From an uncultured Oscillospiraceae bacterium (lineage in GTDB: Bacteria > Bacillota > Clostridia > Oscillospirales > Ruminococcaceae), in assembly GCA_910577365.1 (NCBI GenBank), contig CAJTMU010000035.1:15969-21663 (forward strand): 5,695 bases of DNA. Direction: 5' to 3'. Position 1 is the stretch's first letter, and each line of letters starts with the position of its first letter. Below, piece by piece: positions 5,108 to 5,695 of this stretch. The translations under genes were made by a program, and so were the position numbers. The notes below the pieces were generated by a model. The model did not search any database. It had not been told where the DNA came from and saw nothing but the letters and a program-made list of their open reading frames with translations.

Positions 5108-5695
5108 ATGGGAGCTATATTAAAATCACATCGTTACAGACTGGTGGATAATAACGATTTTGATCTGCCGCTGCCACTGAAATTTCAGGTATACAAAAAG
5201 GACTGCCCCATCGCGGAGTATGAGATTTCCGAAACAGAAGAGCTTACCTGCCGCATACTTACAAAATACAAGGAGGATATGCTTACAACGGTTTATCGTC
5301 CCATAAAGCTCTCTGACATTTATTATCTGCTGTCCTGCCGCGTATTTCAGAACAATACCCCTTTTACTGCGATTGAGCTTTCTCTTTTAGGTCTGGATAA
5401 GTACAACGTTTATGAAATTTTAAAGATAACCCATGGAATAACCCCTTTTGACGATTACTGGATAAGGTTTGATGGCGACGAGTGCGATTATGACAAAGCA
5501 CTTGATGACTTTAACTCCGTGACTGCTCCCAAGGAAGTGACTTCTTCCGATTCGGATGACATCACTGATGCAAAGGAGAGTTTGGGACAGCACAATCCGA
5601 ACAAAACTAAAATTGATGCGGACGAAGGAACGACTGCAAAAGCCGATTCGGAAAATATTACTGACGTGGACATAGACCGCATTTTACATAATGAA
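5108..5695 (+). CDS. Uncharacterised protein with conserved N-terminal domain and acidic tail; 3' end outside window
   Basis: The ATG at 5108 is fixed by GGAGG at 5096-5100 with a seven-base spacer. The frame is open for 196 codons to the last base of the window. No signal peptide or membrane segment is seen, so a cytoplasmic location is likely. Residues 60-121 form the best-conserved-looking part: YRPIKLSDIYYLLSCRVF (63-80), LGLDKYNVYEILKITHG (94-110) and DDYWIRFDG (115-123). I associate this R-V-F, L-G-L, Y-x-I-x-x-x-THG, YWIRF pattern with small uncharacterised clostridial proteins and, more loosely, with the region before HipA-type domains; that is memory, not a search. From about 137 the chain is acidic, rich in Ser, Thr, Asp and Lys and probably disordered. 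It contains a diverged repeat, DSDDITD (148-154) and DSENITD (180-186). The segment ITDVDIDRILHNE (184-196) resembles the LSQxEIDxLL helix at the start of FliM. The function is unknown. Confidence 0.85.
   Translation, partial: MGAILKSHRYRLVDNNDFDLPLPLKFQVYKKDCPIAEYEISETEELTCRILTKYKEDMLTTVYRPIKLSDIYYLLSCRVFQNNTPFTAIELSLLGLDKYNVYEILKITHGITPFDDYWIRFDGDECDYDKALDDFNSVTAPKEVTSSDSDDITDAKESLGQHNPNKTKIDADEGTTAKADSENITDVDIDRILHNE

Noticed and set aside
5108..5440. HipA toxin kinase
   Set aside because: Only a loose resemblance to the region that precedes some HipA-type domains is seen; no kinase motifs appear in the visible part and the chain turns into an acidic tail.
5488..5682. Minus-strand open frame inside the right-hand gene
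   Set aside because: It is Ser-rich because it is the complement of the acidic Asp/Ser codons of the real gene, and it lacks a start signal.
1..5695. CRISPR arrays, insertion sequences, tRNA or rRNA genes
   Set aside because: No spaced direct repeats, transposase frames, terminal inverted repeats or RNA gene sequences were found anywhere in the window.

Overview
The window looks like chromosomal DNA from a low-to-moderate GC Firmicute, most likely a clostridial gut-type bacterium of the Oscillospiraceae/Ruminococcaceae kind. The reasons are the AT-rich intergenic DNA, textbook sigma-A promoters with 17-base spacers, strong GGAGG ribosome binding sites, a Gram-positive-style type IV pilus cluster, and a right-hand protein of a type I associate with clostridial genomes. 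The taxonomic call is an inference.

Left part (1-2484, minus strand): a type IV pilus transcription unit. A strong promoter at 2456-2484 drives a leader of about 170 nt, then pilC (inner-membrane platform protein, GTG start), then a pilM-like gene that leaves the window at base 1. The pilM product has lost the usual nucleotide-binding residues of its actin-like fold. It continues past the normal PilM end into a PilN-like INLL motif, so it may be a PilM-PilN fusion. The pilC leader holds a possible small reading frame, broken by one amber codon, whose stop overlaps the pilC start by four bases, and it can fold at its 5' end.

Middle (2485-4859, minus strand): an AT-rich spacer with one very strong terminator (perfect 14-bp stem, U tracts on both strands), then a full-length membrane-bound diguanylate cyclase (TM - Cache-like extracellular sensor - TM - HAMP - PAS - GGDEF). 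Its GGDEF active site is intact but the inhibitory I-site is missing. It has its own promoter. A 17-codon leader reading frame with a good ribosome binding site overlaps its start codon by ATGA.

Right part (4860-5695, plus strand): a divergent AT-rich promoter region rich in ATCAA/TTGAT inverted repeats, a short leader able to form alternative hairpins, and the first 196 codons of an uncharacterised protein. It has a compact conserved-looking N-terminal domain and an acidic, low-complexity tail with a diverged repeated motif; it runs off the right edge.

How the parts may work together: in clostridia c-di-GMP commonly promotes type IV pilus production, so a sensor diguanylate cyclase beside pilC/pilM suggests local signalling to pili. 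The sequence shows only the neighbourhood; the two have separate promoters, and I found no recognisable c-di-GMP riboswitch.
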